DNA of 64,000 nucleotides from Epinephelus fuscoguttatus (taxonomy: Eukaryota; Chordata; Actinopteri; Perciformes; Serranidae), in the NCBI RefSeq assembly GCF_011397635.1, contig NC_064754.1, forward strand, positions 30,112,543-30,176,542, written 5' to 3'. Of this stretch, positions 1-10,054 are shown in pieces (the first letter of the stretch is position 1; the number at the start of each line of letters is the position of its first letter). Position numbers and translations under genes: made by a program. The notes below the pieces were generated by a model that saw nothing but the letters and a program-made list of their open reading frames with translations, made no database searches and was not told the origin of the DNA.

Positions 1-37
1 AATTCAATCTGGACCTGAAGACCAATTGCTTCCACTT

Positions 38-136
38 TGTCTCTTGAATGCAGCATGAGGGACTTTTCATACGTTAAGTTCCCACGTGTCTCTTGAATGC
101 AGCATGAGGGACTTTCTGCACTTCAGGTTCCCAGGT
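38..136. repeat. two-copy tandem repeat, 49-bp unit
   Basis: The segment beginning TGTCTCTTGAATGCAGCATG occurs at 38 and again at 87, a period of 49 bp, and the two units differ at only a few places near the end. A third unit starts (TGTCAGAGG) but diverges at once. It has no coding potential and looks like a local minisatellite-type duplication. Confidence 0.85.
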
Positions 137-1189
137 GTCAGAGGGATGATGTAACCAACGACTGTTGGAGGAGCACTGGTGACGCAGTTCCATATTTATT
201 AAGTGCATTTTTTTTCCCTAACAAACTTTATTCATACAAAGAGGTATAACAACAATTTGCATACCAAAAAAACAACAAGCCAGAGGGAACATGAGTCCAT
301 TCATGTCCATTCATATGAAGTCATTTCAGAGTTCAAAGTAAAGGTGCTTCCTTTAAAACACTGAAAGTCCTACTGCTTGAGTTCAACAATAAACCAACGA
401 AGTAGGGTTTGGGGTCAGACACCATTTCCATATGTTAATATGGAATTTAACAAGAAGCTAAAAAAAAATAGGTAATATTGCTATCAATCTCAAAGAACAC
501 AAAATATGACATCACTTCACATCAAATACATTATTCTGCACCCTCGTGCCTATTTTCCTGTTGTTTTGCTTATCTGTCCAACATAAACTTGATGATCAGT
601 GAAATAACAAATGAAGTATTGTTTCTGTGGCTGAGTAACAAAAAAACAACAAAAAATAACAACAAAAACAACAAAAAAACTTCTTTTGCTAAATAATAAT
701 AAATTATAAATAAATAAATAAATTTAATATAAAATATTTCACTTTGTTACTTATTTTTGCTTAAAATACAGCGTGCCTTTTTCCACTGTAAGAGAACTTT
801 GCGGCAGGAGGTGCAACACAGTCCAAAGTATTTACACTGTTTATTCAGAATATCAATATTTGTACTAAAAACGTGTTTATACTGCTTATGCTCATAATAT
901 TAATTTCTGTATGATCATAGTTCTTTAACCTGGGATGCCTTTGCTTGGTTCAGATAGTACAAATGTGCATATATATGGTACGCATATTTATGTACATGTT
1001 TGTATGCTTACTGATAAAAAAGTTCCCTCTTTATATTTATCCTAAGGGATTTCTTTCTTTCTTCTTTGTCAACTACTTATTCTGAAAGGTGATCTCCTGT
1101 TCTTATTAGTTTCTATCTAATATTTGAGCTGTCATTTTCCCTTTTCCTTGTTTTTCTTGTTGCTCCTGCTTGGTATCAGATCCGAACAA
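137..1189. other. AT-rich non-coding flank, no gene seen
   Basis: This stretch is AT-rich, with A-runs and an AAC-rich patch at 640-680. The only open frame (478-696) is low complexity at its end and has no recognisable domain. I see no splice-supported exon and no RNA gene. Confidence 0.6.
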
Positions 1190-1295
1190 AACTGCAGTGG
1201 TGGAACGTATTAAATACATTTACTCAAGTACTGTACTCAAGGACAGTTTTGAGATATTTGTACTTTACTTGGACATTTCCTTATGCTACTACTCA
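1190..1295 (+). repeat. left part of a dispersed teleost repeat (TACTCAAGTAC family)
   Basis: It starts with a GTGGTGGAACGTATTAAATA-like end and continues with TTTACTCAAGTACTGTACTC and TTTGTACTTTACTT. The same left end, in the same orientation, is at 31,164, and an inverted full copy lies at 13,163-13,697. The matching right end of this copy appears to be at 9,535-9,996, so the copy is probably interrupted by about 8.2 kb of younger insertions. Confidence 0.65.
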
Positions 1296-1487
1296 ACTGG
1301 TGAACCAGGTGAGAGTGGACTCAAATGCACAACTCTGTTCAGGTAAAATAACATAGTCTTTACTCGTCAAAAGGTAGGTTGGGTACACAGAATCAGTGAA
1401 GGCAAACAAATCCAATGGGGGTGAGGCAGAGACAGAGACAATCGAAAGGCTAAATGAAAAAAAAAAAAAGACACTGGGAAACAAATA

Positions 1488-1526
1488 GGCTCCTCCCGGA
1501 CACGGCAAAGCAGGGACGTTTGCACA
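1488..1526 (-). repeat. 39-bp remnant of the Pao 3' LTR
   Basis: Exact copy of 8,239-8,277. On its outer side (positions below 1,488) the sequence runs into an A-run and unrelated DNA instead of the other 700 bp of LTR. Confidence 0.85.
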
Positions 1527-1594
1527 GCCGCCCCCAAATTCACCTGGTAAATTTGCAATACCACAGAGGTCCCTGCTGTGCTGTAAGATCAGTC

Positions 1595-4500
1595 TCAGTC
1601 CTCTGGCATTTCTGGCAGGGGGATGAGTTTAGCCACTGGCCGTGTGTATGTAGACCCTTTAATGTTTACCTCAGCTGTACGTATCCGGCCGTCATCGCTG
1701 GGGATCACTTTGGTGACTCGTCCAACTGGCCACAATGCTCTTGGCAGCTGTGGGTCAATGATTATGACCACCTGACCTGGAGCGAGGTCCACAGTAGAAC
1801 TATGCCACTTCCGACGATGTTGAAGGTTGGGGAGATAGTTCTTGGTGAACTGGAGCCAAAAGTGATCTGCCAGCACCTGGCTGTGTCTCCAGCGGCGACG
1901 TCCAAGCAGGTCACTGTTGTGATACACAGCTTGTGGAAGTGATGCATCCCGCCGCCCCATGAGTAGGAGATTTGGTGTTATGGAGTCGGGATCTGCGATG
2001 TCTGATGTAGCATAGCCAAGGGGCTTTGAGTTGAGAATCCCCTCAACTTCTATCAGGACCGTCATGAGGACTTCCTCTGGGAGCACTTGGTCTTTCAGGG
2101 CCACTTGCAGGGAAGCTTTAACAGATTTGATCTCTCTCTCCCAAACACCGCCGAAATGAGGTGCAAGTGGTGGGTTAAATCTGAAGTCGATGCTCTGCTC
2201 AGCAAGCTGGTCCTTTAGTGCTGGCTCAAGTGCGGCGAAGGCCTCTTGCAGCTCTCTGTCTCCTCCCCGGAAATTAGTGCCTCGGTCACAGAGAATCTCA
2301 AACGGCTTCCCTCTTCTTGCCACGAAGCGTCGTAAGGCGAGCAAGAAGGAGTCAGTGTCCATGCTGCACAAAAGGTCCAGATGCACACACCACGTGGTGA
2401 GGCACTTAAAGACAATACCCCACCTTTTCTCACGTCTGCGGCCTATTTTAATGGTGTATGGGCCAAAACAATCTACCCCAGTAGACCAGTACGGTGGTTG
2501 GTTGATGCGCAACCGTGCAGCTGGCAAGTCGGCCATCTGAGGAATGACAGGCTTGCTGCGCCATTTACAGCACTCTGCGCAGCTATGCTGATGTTTCTTG
2601 ACAGCTTGACGTCCACGAATGATCCAGTATGTCCTCCTTATTTCTGCAAATACACGGTCAGGACCTGCATGAAGCAACCGGTTGTCATAGTCCTGTATGA
2701 GCAACTTCGTGACATGGTGGTTTGGTGCCAGGATGATAGGATGGATAGTGTCCTCTTCTAGGTTCTCTGCCTTTCGAAGGCGACCTCCGACCCTTATCAG
2801 CTCCACATCTTTGTCGTAAACAGGGGATAGAGACAGCAAGCTGCTATTAGAGCGGAGGGGTTTACCTGCTTGCAGTGCAGTAAACTCCGCCGGGAAACTC
2901 TTCTGTTGTGCTCTCTTCAAGATGACAACTTCTGTCTTGACTCTGTCGGCTGCAGTCATGGGAGGAGCAGCCGCCCCGTGTAGGGACTGGAATGTGGCAT
3001 CTATCAGTTCTGACCATGATTTGATCTGAGTTACATCTGGGACTGGAAGGCTGCTTACTGTGATGTTTCCACAACAGATGGTATCACGGGTTTCTTCGGC
3101 TGGTGTAGGTGTGGAACTTACAGCAAGATTAGTTGGCCACTCGGCTGGAGGCTGGTGGAGGAAAGTCGGACCACATGACCAGCGGTTGGGCTTCATTAGA
3201 TCTGCCAGAGATTTCCCCCGGGTGATATCATTGGCGGGATTCTCTTCTGAGGGAACATATCTCCAGGTATCTGCTCCAACTAGCTCTTGAATCTCTGCTA
3301 TCCGTGTCCCCACAAATACCTTGTACTGCTGAGATTCGGACTGGATCCAGTGCAGAACAGTCGTGGCATCTGTCCACAGTGTTGTTTTCTTTACCAGCAG
3401 AGTCAGCTCTGTGTGCAGGACCTTGGCTATTTGTGCACCTGACAGGGCTGCACACAGTTCCAGGCGAGGTATTGAAAGCTGTTTCTTTGGTGCTACATGA
3501 GATCTTGCCATAACAAATGCCACCTGTACCTTTCCTTCACTGTCTTCAACCCTCATGTATGCTACAGCACCGTAGGCTTTCTCTGAGGCGTCACAGAAGA
3601 TGTGTAGTTCAACAGGAGTGTCGGTAGGAACGTTAGTGGTGTAACAACGTGGCATTGTGATGTGTTGAAGCTGTGGGAGCTCGCTCTCCCACGCTTGCCA
3701 TACAGGGAGGAGACTGTCCTCAATAGGCTCATCCCATCCTCTCTCTTTCCTCCACAGGGCTTGGACCAGGACCTTGGCACGTCTGGTATACGGTATGACG
3801 TAGCCAAGAGGGTCGTATTGACTGGCTAAAACTCGATATACATATCTCAGGGTCGGTTCAGTCACTGGGATGGTTCTGAGTTTGTATCCAAGAGTGTCAG
3901 GTCTGCAGCGCCACAGGAGGCCGAGTGTTGACTCCTGTGGGTCGGTCTTATTTGCAGTCAGCCATAACTCACATCCTGCTGACCTGGCTTCGGGAGGTAG
4001 ATGAGCGATAACCTCGGGCATGTTGCTGGACCACTGTCTCATATCAAAGCCTCCACTGGCAAGGAGAGCTCTCATCTTGTCAATGAGCTGTCTGGCTTGA
4101 TCCTGAGACTGCAGAGACTGGAGACAATTGTCTACATAAAATGCTTGCAGCACAGATTGAACCACGTCTTCATTGCCCTCACTGTATTCTTGCACATGAT
4201 GCTGCATAGCATAGGTTGCACAGCATGGGCTGCAGGAAGTCCCAAATGGCAAAACACGCCACTCATAAACATCTGGGCTGCGCTCTCTCTCACCATCACG
4301 CCACAGGAAGCGGAGGAGTGGCTGGTCTTCAGGGAGGACACGCACCTGATGAAACATGCCGCGGATATCTCCACTGATGGCTACGGCGTGTTCCCTGAAC
4401 CTCAGTAGCACGCCAAGCAGTGGTGCACTCAAGGTAGGACCAGGAAGCAGGTTGTTATTAAGGCAGGCTTGTTGATAGTTGAATGAGCAGTTGAAGACAA

Positions 4501-7429
4501 CTCTCGCTTTACCATTATGATAAACAAGATGGTGAGGGAGGAACCATGACTCCTTTGACTTGCTCACCTCATCAGCGTTGATCTTGACAGCATATCCAGC
4601 TTTCTCCAATTTGTGTATCTCCTCGTTGTACACAGCGGATTGTTCAGGGTTGGTAGCAAGGCGGCGCTCTGTTGCTCTGAGGAGAGCCATCACGGCCATG
4701 GGTGGAGCATGGAGAGTGGGTGCCTTTGGTTTACGCAACAATGGAGTGGCATAGCGGGACACACCATCAACTGTGACTCTGATGGTCTTCTGCTCAAGTT
4801 GTTCCATAGCTGCTTTATCCTCACAAGAGCAGGTCACCTCCTTACTGTTTCCGAATGGCAATGTGTCTAGCTTCCAAAGTCTTTCAACATTTTGACGTAG
4901 CTCTTCAGAAGGAGAGAGGAATGAAGAATGAAGACAGCTGTTCTCACCTGATGGATGCTGCAGGAAGGTGGCAGGTCCCTGCACAGCCCATCCCAGAGCC
5001 GTGCACACGGCTACAGGTCCACCGATCGGGCCAGACCGGACTGGGAATACTGGTGTTATCAGGTGAGGGTTGTCAGAACCGATGAGTAACATAGGCTTGG
5101 CTCTACTGTAGGAGTGCAATGGAATGTCTCTCAAGTGTTGGTAGCTTCGTTTCAGGGTTTCAGCTGCACATGATTGTTCAACCAGATTCAGCTCTGCTGC
5201 TGTGAAGGCATGTTGAATGTCATGTTTCATCCCTTTCTTCATCAGGGGTGACACTTTGAGTGAGACTGTAGCTCCCTTTAACTGCACCTTGTCCTGTCTA
5301 ATTGTCCTCAGGGACAAGATTTCTTCCTTTCCCTTGAGACCGAGGTGATGCACAGCAGCAGGTAATATGATTGTTCTTTCAGATCCGTCATCCAGAACAG
5401 CGTAAGTACTGAGTGTTTTCTTCCCATTGTGCAGGCGTACTGGGACAACCTTCAGCATCACTTGACCTGAATGGCTAATTTGGTCCATGTAAATCATGCT
5501 GGGGGATGTGCTCACAGTCAGGACAGTCTCTGTTTGTGGCACATCATGGAGCACAGATAGGTGTTGTTCCCCACAAGTTGAACAGGGTTTCTTTAAAGTG
5601 CAGTTGTCAGGTGTGTGTCCTCTCCCACACCTCCAGCATCTTTTCTTCTCCTTTATCCAGTCAGCCTTAGCAGTGCTTGTGAGTTTAGCAAACTCACCAC
5701 AGGCATTGAGGTAGTGTTCTTGGTTGTTACAGTAGGGGCAATAGGGCTTAAACCTGTCACGCTTCTTAGACTGTAGAGGGGTGCTTGATGCAGGAGCTGG
5801 ATTAGGTTGCAGAGCCCCCTGGTGGTTACCTAGGAGAATAGTTGCAGACTTCACCTTTGGCTGCTTTGCTGATTTGCGCTCCTGGCTGTCAGCATGTGTG
5901 GGTTCTGGTGGACATGCACTTATTCGACGGGATACCTGCAGTATCTGGACTTTCCTCTCAAGCCACTCTGCCAGGTCTGGAAGAGTATATGTCCTGTCAC
6001 TGCCACTCTGAATAATTCCCCTAGTGAAGCAGTATTCAGCGAAGGAATCTCTGTAGTTAGCAGGCAGCTTAGTGAGCAGTGTGTCAACGTGAGAACCACA
6101 CAGCAGCTCTGGAGATGAGGGGCCTTGTGTTGTGCTTAACATGCCCACTAGTATTCCAACTGATGCTGCAAAATCCTCAATACCTTGATAGTCTCCGGCC
6201 TTCACTGGTGGAGCGTTCAGGATAGCATTGAGTTCTCCCTGCACAAGCTGTCTGGGCTGACCATATCTGTGCATGAGGGATTGCATGGCAGTAGTATATG
6301 GCGTTGCACTATTGATGAACCGCTTGGCTATTTGAAGTGCAGCAGGGAATCTGAGGTGGTCGAGGAGGACTTGGTACTTATAATCTTCGCTTAAATGTCT
6401 GTGGGGCCCAAGAATACTGTCCAGGCCCTTCTTAAGCAGCAGGAAGTCACCTTCCCTCCCTGAGCTAAAAACAGTCAGTTTGGGCTTGGGAAAGCCTAAT
6501 GATGAAGCAATAACCATTTCTAAAACACCTGGTGCATTGGTGTTATCTGGTGGCCGCACAGGTGCAAAGGGCTGCTGAGGATAGTAGTGTTGGACAGGAG
6601 GAGCGGGATGTTGTACAGTAGGATAGGGATATGGTTGAGGAGGAGGCTGCCAATACCTGGATGCACTGTATGCTGGTCGTGATGGGGCAGATGCAGTCTG
6701 GATCGACCGCACAGGAACTGCAGAGACTGCAGGTGGCACCGGTGAGGTAGTGGGAGTTGGTCGTATCACATTGACTGGAGGCACAGGTTGTGCGGGCGGG
6801 GCCAATGCTACAGGGGTTACATGGTCAGTAGCTGCTGATGAAACAGAGGCTACAGAATCCACACGTCTCATCTGTGAAATGGGATCATCCGCCAGCTGTG
6901 CAGAAGAAGCTTGATCCACAGCCTCTGTCAGTATAGCGGAGGGTGCAGCGTGCATTGATGAGGCAGCAGCTGTGTCCTGATCTTGAGAGAGGGGCACTGT
7001 CGAAGCTGGAATGTGTGATGCAGGTGGATCCTGTGCCATCCGAGTGGGACGGGGACACATGTGGATTCTCTCTAGATGGGGAAGACTACCGTACTGAGAC
7101 ATATCTGCAGCATATTGATGTGAGCGATATGTGGGGTGAGTATAGCCACCCTGGTGGTGAGGAGTTAGTCTTACGTTATCCATTTCAGCCTCCAACTCTC
7201 TCATTAGGTGTCCCATAGTCTGCCAGCGTGCCTCTAGGCGCTGAAGTCTATCGTCAGGGCTCTCATAGGGCTGATATGTGGGCCCTGGATAGGAAAGGAG
7301 TCCTCCCATGTTGGGTGGTGCTACGTATGGAGATGTTGTCGGCGACACTGTCCTTGTTATGGTGGGATGAAGGGGTTGGAACGGATAGCTGAGCTCGTAG
7401 TCCTCCAGATGTCCGGGAATGCGTCGCAC
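1595..7429 (-). CDS. BEL/Pao gag-pol polyprotein (about 1,944 codons)
   Basis: This is one uninterrupted polyprotein frame. In order it has a Pro/Gln-rich gag start, a DUF1759-type gag region (about 320-450), CCHC zinc knuckles (CPYCNNQEHYLNAC near 562, RCWRCGRGHTPDNC near 597) and a protease with LDDGSE near 678. The reverse transcriptase has SGDIRGMFHQV near 1018 and YVDN near 1097, where BEL/Pao usually has YVDD or YVDN. An RNase H-like region (FCDASEKAYGA near 1280) is followed by an integrase with CAECC near 1616 and D/D/E candidates in GVDCFGP, CDRGTNF and WEREIK, and then a C-terminal DUF5641-like tail. The first codon of the open frame is GTG. The first in-frame ATG is at 7,309. An ATG at 7,464 lies in another frame, so the gag start looks shifted. 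Copy-and-paste transposition is the family role; this copy lacks a full 3' LTR. Confidence 0.95.
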   Translation of the reverse strand: MRRIPGHLEDYELSYPFQPLHPTITRTVSPTTSPYVAPPNMGGLLSYPGPTYQPYESPDDRLQRLEARWQTMGHLMRELEAEMDNVRLTPHHQGGYTHPTYRSHQYAADMSQYGSLPHLERIHMCPRPTRMAQDPPASHIPASTVPLSQDQDTAAASSMHAAPSAILTEAVDQASSAQLADDPISQMRRVDSVASVSSAATDHVTPVALAPPAQPVPPVNVIRPTPTTSPVPPAVSAVPVRSIQTASAPSRPAYSASRYWQPPPQPYPYPTVQHPAPPVQHYYPQQPFAPVRPPDNTNAPGVLEMVIASSLGFPKPKLTVFSSGREGDFLLLKKGLDSILGPHRHLSEDYKYQVLLDHLRFPAALQIAKRFINSATPYTTAMQSLMHRYGQPRQLVQGELNAILNAPPVKAGDYQGIEDFAASVGILVGMLSTTQGPSSPELLCGSHVDTLLTKLPANYRDSFAEYCFTRGIIQSGSDRTYTLPDLAEWLERKVQILQVSRRISACPPEPTHADSQERKSAKQPKVKSATILLGNHQGALQPNPAPASSTPLQSKKRDRFKPYCPYCNNQEHYLNACGEFAKLTSTAKADWIKEKKRCWRCGRGHTPDNCTLKKPCSTCGEQHLSVLHDVPQTETVLTVSTSPSMIYMDQISHSGQVMLKVVPVRLHNGKKTLSTYAVLDDGSERTIILPAAVHHLGLKGKEEILSLRTIRQDKVQLKGATVSLKVSPLMKKGMKHDIQHAFTAAELNLVEQSCAAETLKRSYQHLRDIPLHSYSRAKPMLLIGSDNPHLITPVFPVRSGPIGGPVAVCTALGWAVQGPATFLQHPSGENSCLHSSFLSPSEELRQNVERLWKLDTLPFGNSKEVTCSCEDKAAMEQLEQKTIRVTVDGVSRYATPLLRKPKAPTLHAPPMAVMALLRATERRLATNPEQSAVYNEEIHKLEKAGYAVKINADEVSKSKESWFLPHHLVYHNGKARVVFNCSFNYQQACLNNNLLPGPTLSAPLLGVLLRFREHAVAISGDIRGMFHQVRVLPEDQPLLRFLWRDGERERSPDVYEWRVLPFGTSCSPCCATYAMQHHVQEYSEGNEDVVQSVLQAFYVDNCLQSLQSQDQARQLIDKMRALLASGGFDMRQWSSNMPEVIAHLPPEARSAGCELWLTANKTDPQESTLGLLWRCRPDTLGYKLRTIPVTEPTLRYVYRVLASQYDPLGYVIPYTRRAKVLVQALWRKERGWDEPIEDSLLPVWQAWESELPQLQHITMPRCYTTNVPTDTPVELHIFCDASEKAYGAVAYMRVEDSEGKVQVAFVMARSHVAPKKQLSIPRLELCAALSGAQIAKVLHTELTLLVKKTTLWTDATTVLHWIQSESQQYKVFVGTRIAEIQELVGADTWRYVPSEENPANDITRGKSLADLMKPNRWSCGPTFLHQPPAEWPTNLAVSSTPTPAEETRDTICCGNITVSSLPVPDVTQIKSWSELIDATFQSLHGAAAPPMTAADRVKTEVVILKRAQQKSFPAEFTALQAGKPLRSNSSLLSLSPVYDKDVELIRVGGRLRKAENLEEDTIHPIILAPNHHVTKLLIQDYDNRLLHAGPDRVFAEIRRTYWIIRGRQAVKKHQHSCAECCKWRSKPVIPQMADLPAARLRINQPPYWSTGVDCFGPYTIKIGRRREKRWGIVFKCLTTWCVHLDLLCSMDTDSFLLALRRFVARRGKPFEILCDRGTNFRGGDRELQEAFAALEPALKDQLAEQSIDFRFNPPLAPHFGGVWEREIKSVKASLQVALKDQVLPEEVLMTVLIEVEGILNSKPLGYATSDIADPDSITPNLLLMGRRDASLPQAVYHNSDLLGRRRWRHSQVLADHFWLQFTKNYLPNLQHRRKWHSSTVDLAPGQVVIIIDPQLPRALWPVGRVTKVIPSDDGRIRTAEVNIKGSTYTRPVAKLIPLPEMPED

Positions 7430-7507
7430 CCTGCTGGGACGGGGACTCCGTGGCGGCTGTCCATCTTAATATCCTCTACTTGTAGCCATAGCGCAGCTTG
7501 CGTACAT

Positions 7508-7525
7508 CCGGCTCGAAGGACCACT
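7508..7525 (-). promoter_or_regulatory. probable primer-binding/leader site of the Pao element
   Basis: On the minus strand AGTGGTCCTTCGAGCCGG follows directly after ...TTCACA, the presumed LTR end at 7,526. GGTCCTTCGAGCC is a familiar leader motif next to BEL/Pao LTRs. The exact LTR boundary is inferred because the other LTR is truncated. Confidence 0.5.
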
Positions 7526-8277
7526 TGTGAATTATATTTTGAATGCTGGCGTACACAGTCTGGCCTTAGTCTTCTGTGAGAAAAACTGCGGCTACTCCAG
7601 AGGTTTCTTCAACCCTTCTTTAATGATTTCACACAGCTTGGAACAGTGTACAGGGTATGTACGTTGTGGTTTCCTGAAGCATACAAATAGATAAACAATA
7701 ATTATATTAGTATGGTACAGAAATAAAGTCATATCACTGTCAACTGAACAGACATGGGACACTACACAAAGAAAACTGGCCACACGGGGGCACCTCAGAC
7801 CACATTGTTATAATGTAACACACAACAACTGCAAGAAACGTGAATATCGCCAGATGCAGAGTCCATCCGCGGTAGTAAACACTTAATCAAAACAGTATCA
7901 TATGTTTAGGACACATATATAAACAAAGACGGACATATTAACCAGTCTGTGGCAATATATCTACCGTAAACAACTCCGTGTGTTAGAGTACTGATCATAA
8001 CACATACATCAGAAAACAGCATAACAATAAACACCTACTGTAAACTTACTGTGCACTCATGCACAACGGACATACGGTGACGGCGGGGGTAGTTATGACG
8101 GTACTCCGCTGAATGCTGTCACAATTGCAGAGCAAGTGTGAGGCACTCCACAGGTGTTTCACCAGCTCAGCTGCCTTTGGGGCTGTTCTGTTGTCTTCGT
8201 GTTCCCTCGGGACTACTCGGGTCCTTCCGGTGACGTTCGGCTCCTCCCGGACACGGCAAAGCAGGGACGTTTGCACA
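7526..8277 (-). repeat. 5' LTR of the Pao element
   Basis: It starts TGTGCAAACG at 8,277 and ends with CA at 7,526, about 752 bp. The start is fixed by the duplicate at 1,526. The end is inferred from the terminal CA and the leader motif. The LTR sits inside the right end of an older TTAA element (8,283-8,362). Confidence 0.7.
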
Positions 8278-8282
8278 ACGCT

Positions 8283-8362
8283 TATGAAAACATAGTTATG
8301 AATATTAGCCTACATACTATTCCTGCCAGAGGATGTCACTAACCCATGCACTGAACCTTTAA
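8283..8362. repeat. right-end fragment of a T2-type (TTAA) MITE
   Basis: It reads GAAAACATAGTTATGAATAT, then CCTGCCAGAGGATGTCACTAA, then ...CCTTTAA. This matches the right ends of the copies at 24,657-24,985 and 31,209-31,535. Its left half should lie left of the Pao insertion but is not found, as expected if the Pao 3' side was deleted. Confidence 0.7.
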
Positions 8363-8736
8363 AGGGCCAGTGTGTAATATTTGGCATGGTTTATTGTCAA
8401 TCTGAATCTGAATATTCTACCCATTAATATGTTTATACAAGTGTATGATCGCTATAAAATAAAATTCGTTTGGTTTTCGTAGCCTTATAATTATGCTTTT
8501 ATATATATATATATATATAGCAAGGGCCTTGCTTTAGAGAGATCGCCATCTTGTGCCGCCATGTATGTACGGCAGACCAAGTGGACAATCCAGCCAGCCA
8601 GAGAACGCGTTTCGCGTGTATAAATGAACCAACGAAGACAGCGGAAGGAAGGAAGAAGGAGGAGGAAACAGCAGAGAGTGTTAGTAGTTCGTTGATAGAG
8701 AGTAGTGAAAAGTTTTTTTAGTTATAAAGTTTGCGA

Positions 8737-8814
8737 ATGGACCACACTTACCACGCAACAGGAGAGAATGAACCCGAACCATCATCTGCGAGGAAAAGAA
8801 GACGTAACTTCACT
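8737..8814 (+). pseudogene. stub of a transposon gene (left, 26 codons)
   Basis: ATG at 8,737 opens a frame reading MDHTYHATGENEPEP and then a basic stretch (SSARKRRRNFT). Beyond about 8,814 the same frame only reads the antisense of the other stub, so real coding appears to stop there. It has the look of a protein N-terminus with a nuclear-localisation-like KRRR, but the family is not identified. Confidence 0.4.
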
Positions 8815-9032
8815 CCTTGTGATGCACTCTCTGCGGCGCTTTTCCTCCTGATGATATATCTCCCCAACAATGGTAGCACCGAATCCCATTCTGTGCATTC
8901 AGCCTCTCTTCTCGCCCGCTCAGCATCAAACACATGGAGTTCCTCATCTGTATGCTCCGGCTCAAACAGGTATGGCTCTGGGTCTGTGTCCACTATAAGA
9001 AACTCTTCAAAATCGCGTTCAAAGTCGTCCAT
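8748..9032 (-). pseudogene. stub of a second transposon gene (P2X7-ballast-like N-terminus)
   Basis: The minus-strand ATG at 9,032 opens an acidic frame with DPEPYLFEPEHTDEELHV in its first 35 residues. From memory, PYLFEPE(Y/H)T(D/E)EEL motifs begin a multicopy teleost protein group annotated as P2X7-like because of a zinc-binding C-terminus. That C-terminus is absent here. After about 60 residues the frame runs into antisense of the left stub. The family assignment is an inference. Confidence 0.4.
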
Positions 9033-9534
9033 TGCAGCTACTATAGTCCGGAGATATTGCTAGGCTAAATAAACAGCTGAGCTCTGTTTACCGGCTACGC
9101 TGTCAGTCAGTGTGCGGGCTGGAGATTGAGCAGAGAGGGGAGGGGGGTCCCCACTCAGTATAGTAAACGAGTATGTGTGTAAAGTTATGAAGTGTGTCTG
9201 TTACCTAGAAGAGTCAGAGTTTGGGACGGAGTGGTGTGTTACCGGAGTTTTTGGAGTGCTCAAATAAACTGGCCTTTTTCCCGAACGCTCCTCTGGTCTC
9301 CTGCTCGTGAGGGATTCATTACAATATCGTAACATGGTTTAGATTTCTAAATAAACATTCACCTAGTCGCTAGATAGACCTACTCCTGAAAAACTCGTGT
9401 CTACGCAAGGCTTTTTGTCCCTACGAGGCCACCGTCATTTACCCGACGGGAGGGGTGAGTGAGTGAGCCCTGCAATCTAGAATTTGGCCACTGATCTCAC
9501 TGTTTTCAACCCATTTTACACACTGGCCCTTTAA

Positions 9535-9996
9535 GTCTTGTCTTTCATGCTATTTCATACCTCTACTCCACTACATTTTAGATGGAAAAATTGTACTTTT
9601 TAACTCTACTGCATTTAGCTGACAACTTTCCTTGCAAGTTACTTTGCAAATAAAGATTTTTGCACACATAACATATGAAGAGTTTATAAAATATGAATAT
9701 GAATTAAACTACCTAAGAATATATAGGCCCATAAGCACAGCTGAAATCATTAGCCAATTGACTGACAGAACTGTTTTGATTGTTTCAGTTATTTTTCATG
9801 CAAAAAAAAAAAAAAATCCAGCTCCTTAAGTGTGAGGATTTTTCTACAACTGCATGTTTCCCAATTACACTTACATACTTTTACTTAAGTAGCATTTTCA
9901 CTGCAGGACTTTTACTTGTAACTGAGTATTTTTACACTGTGGTATTGCTACTGTTACTCACACAAAAGATCTTAATACCACTTCCACCTCTGCCAA
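9535..9996 (+). repeat. right part of the split TACTCAAGTAC repeat
   Basis: It begins GTCTTGTCTTTCATGCTATT and TACCTCTACTCCACTACATT and ends near ACCACTTCCACCTCTGCC. The order and strand match the copy at 31,164-31,932, whose left end resembles 1,190-1,295. Together these support one old repeat copy opened by later insertions. Confidence 0.65.
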
Positions 9997-10054
9997 CTTG
10001 TGTGGTAAGCTACTGACCACCCCAGCTCTTACTTGCTTGCTGGTCTGGTGGGTG

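Larger units (their letters stand above)
1488..8277 (-). mobile_element. BEL/Pao LTR retrotransposon, 3' LTR truncated
   Basis: The element reads on the minus strand from 8,277 down to 1,488. A 39-bp sequence beginning TGTGCAAACGTCCCTGCTTT on that strand is identical at 8,277-8,239 and 1,526-1,488 and marks the start of both LTRs. The upstream LTR appears to run to about 7,526, where a TGGTCCTTCGAGCC motif resembling BEL/Pao leaders follows. The downstream LTR matches only over these 39 bp, then sequence changes, so the 3' end is deleted or replaced. A G-rich polypurine tract (AATTTGGGGGCGGC, 1,540-1,527) precedes it. With one LTR truncated, no target duplication can be read. One large gag-pol ORF lies inside. 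Confidence 0.9.
8363..9530. mobile_element. T2/Kolobok-type element with TTAA duplications, 1,168 bp
   Basis: The ends are exact inverted copies over 15 bp (AGGGCCAGTGTGTAA) and both are flanked by TTAA (8,359-8,362 and 9,531-9,534). TTAA followed by AGG is the pattern of Xenopus T2 MITEs and Kolobok transposons. The inside is unusual for a MITE: it has a (TA)n at 8,502-8,518, a TATAAATG at about 8,621, and two inward-pointing partial frames (8,737 on plus, 9,032 on minus) that meet in the middle. This suggests internal deletion of a larger two-gene element. Confidence 0.75.

Noticed and set aside
1454-1942. 162-codon plus frame and many other plus frames between 1,500 and 7,400
   Set aside because: All lie antisense to the Pao polyprotein, which has clear domains throughout.
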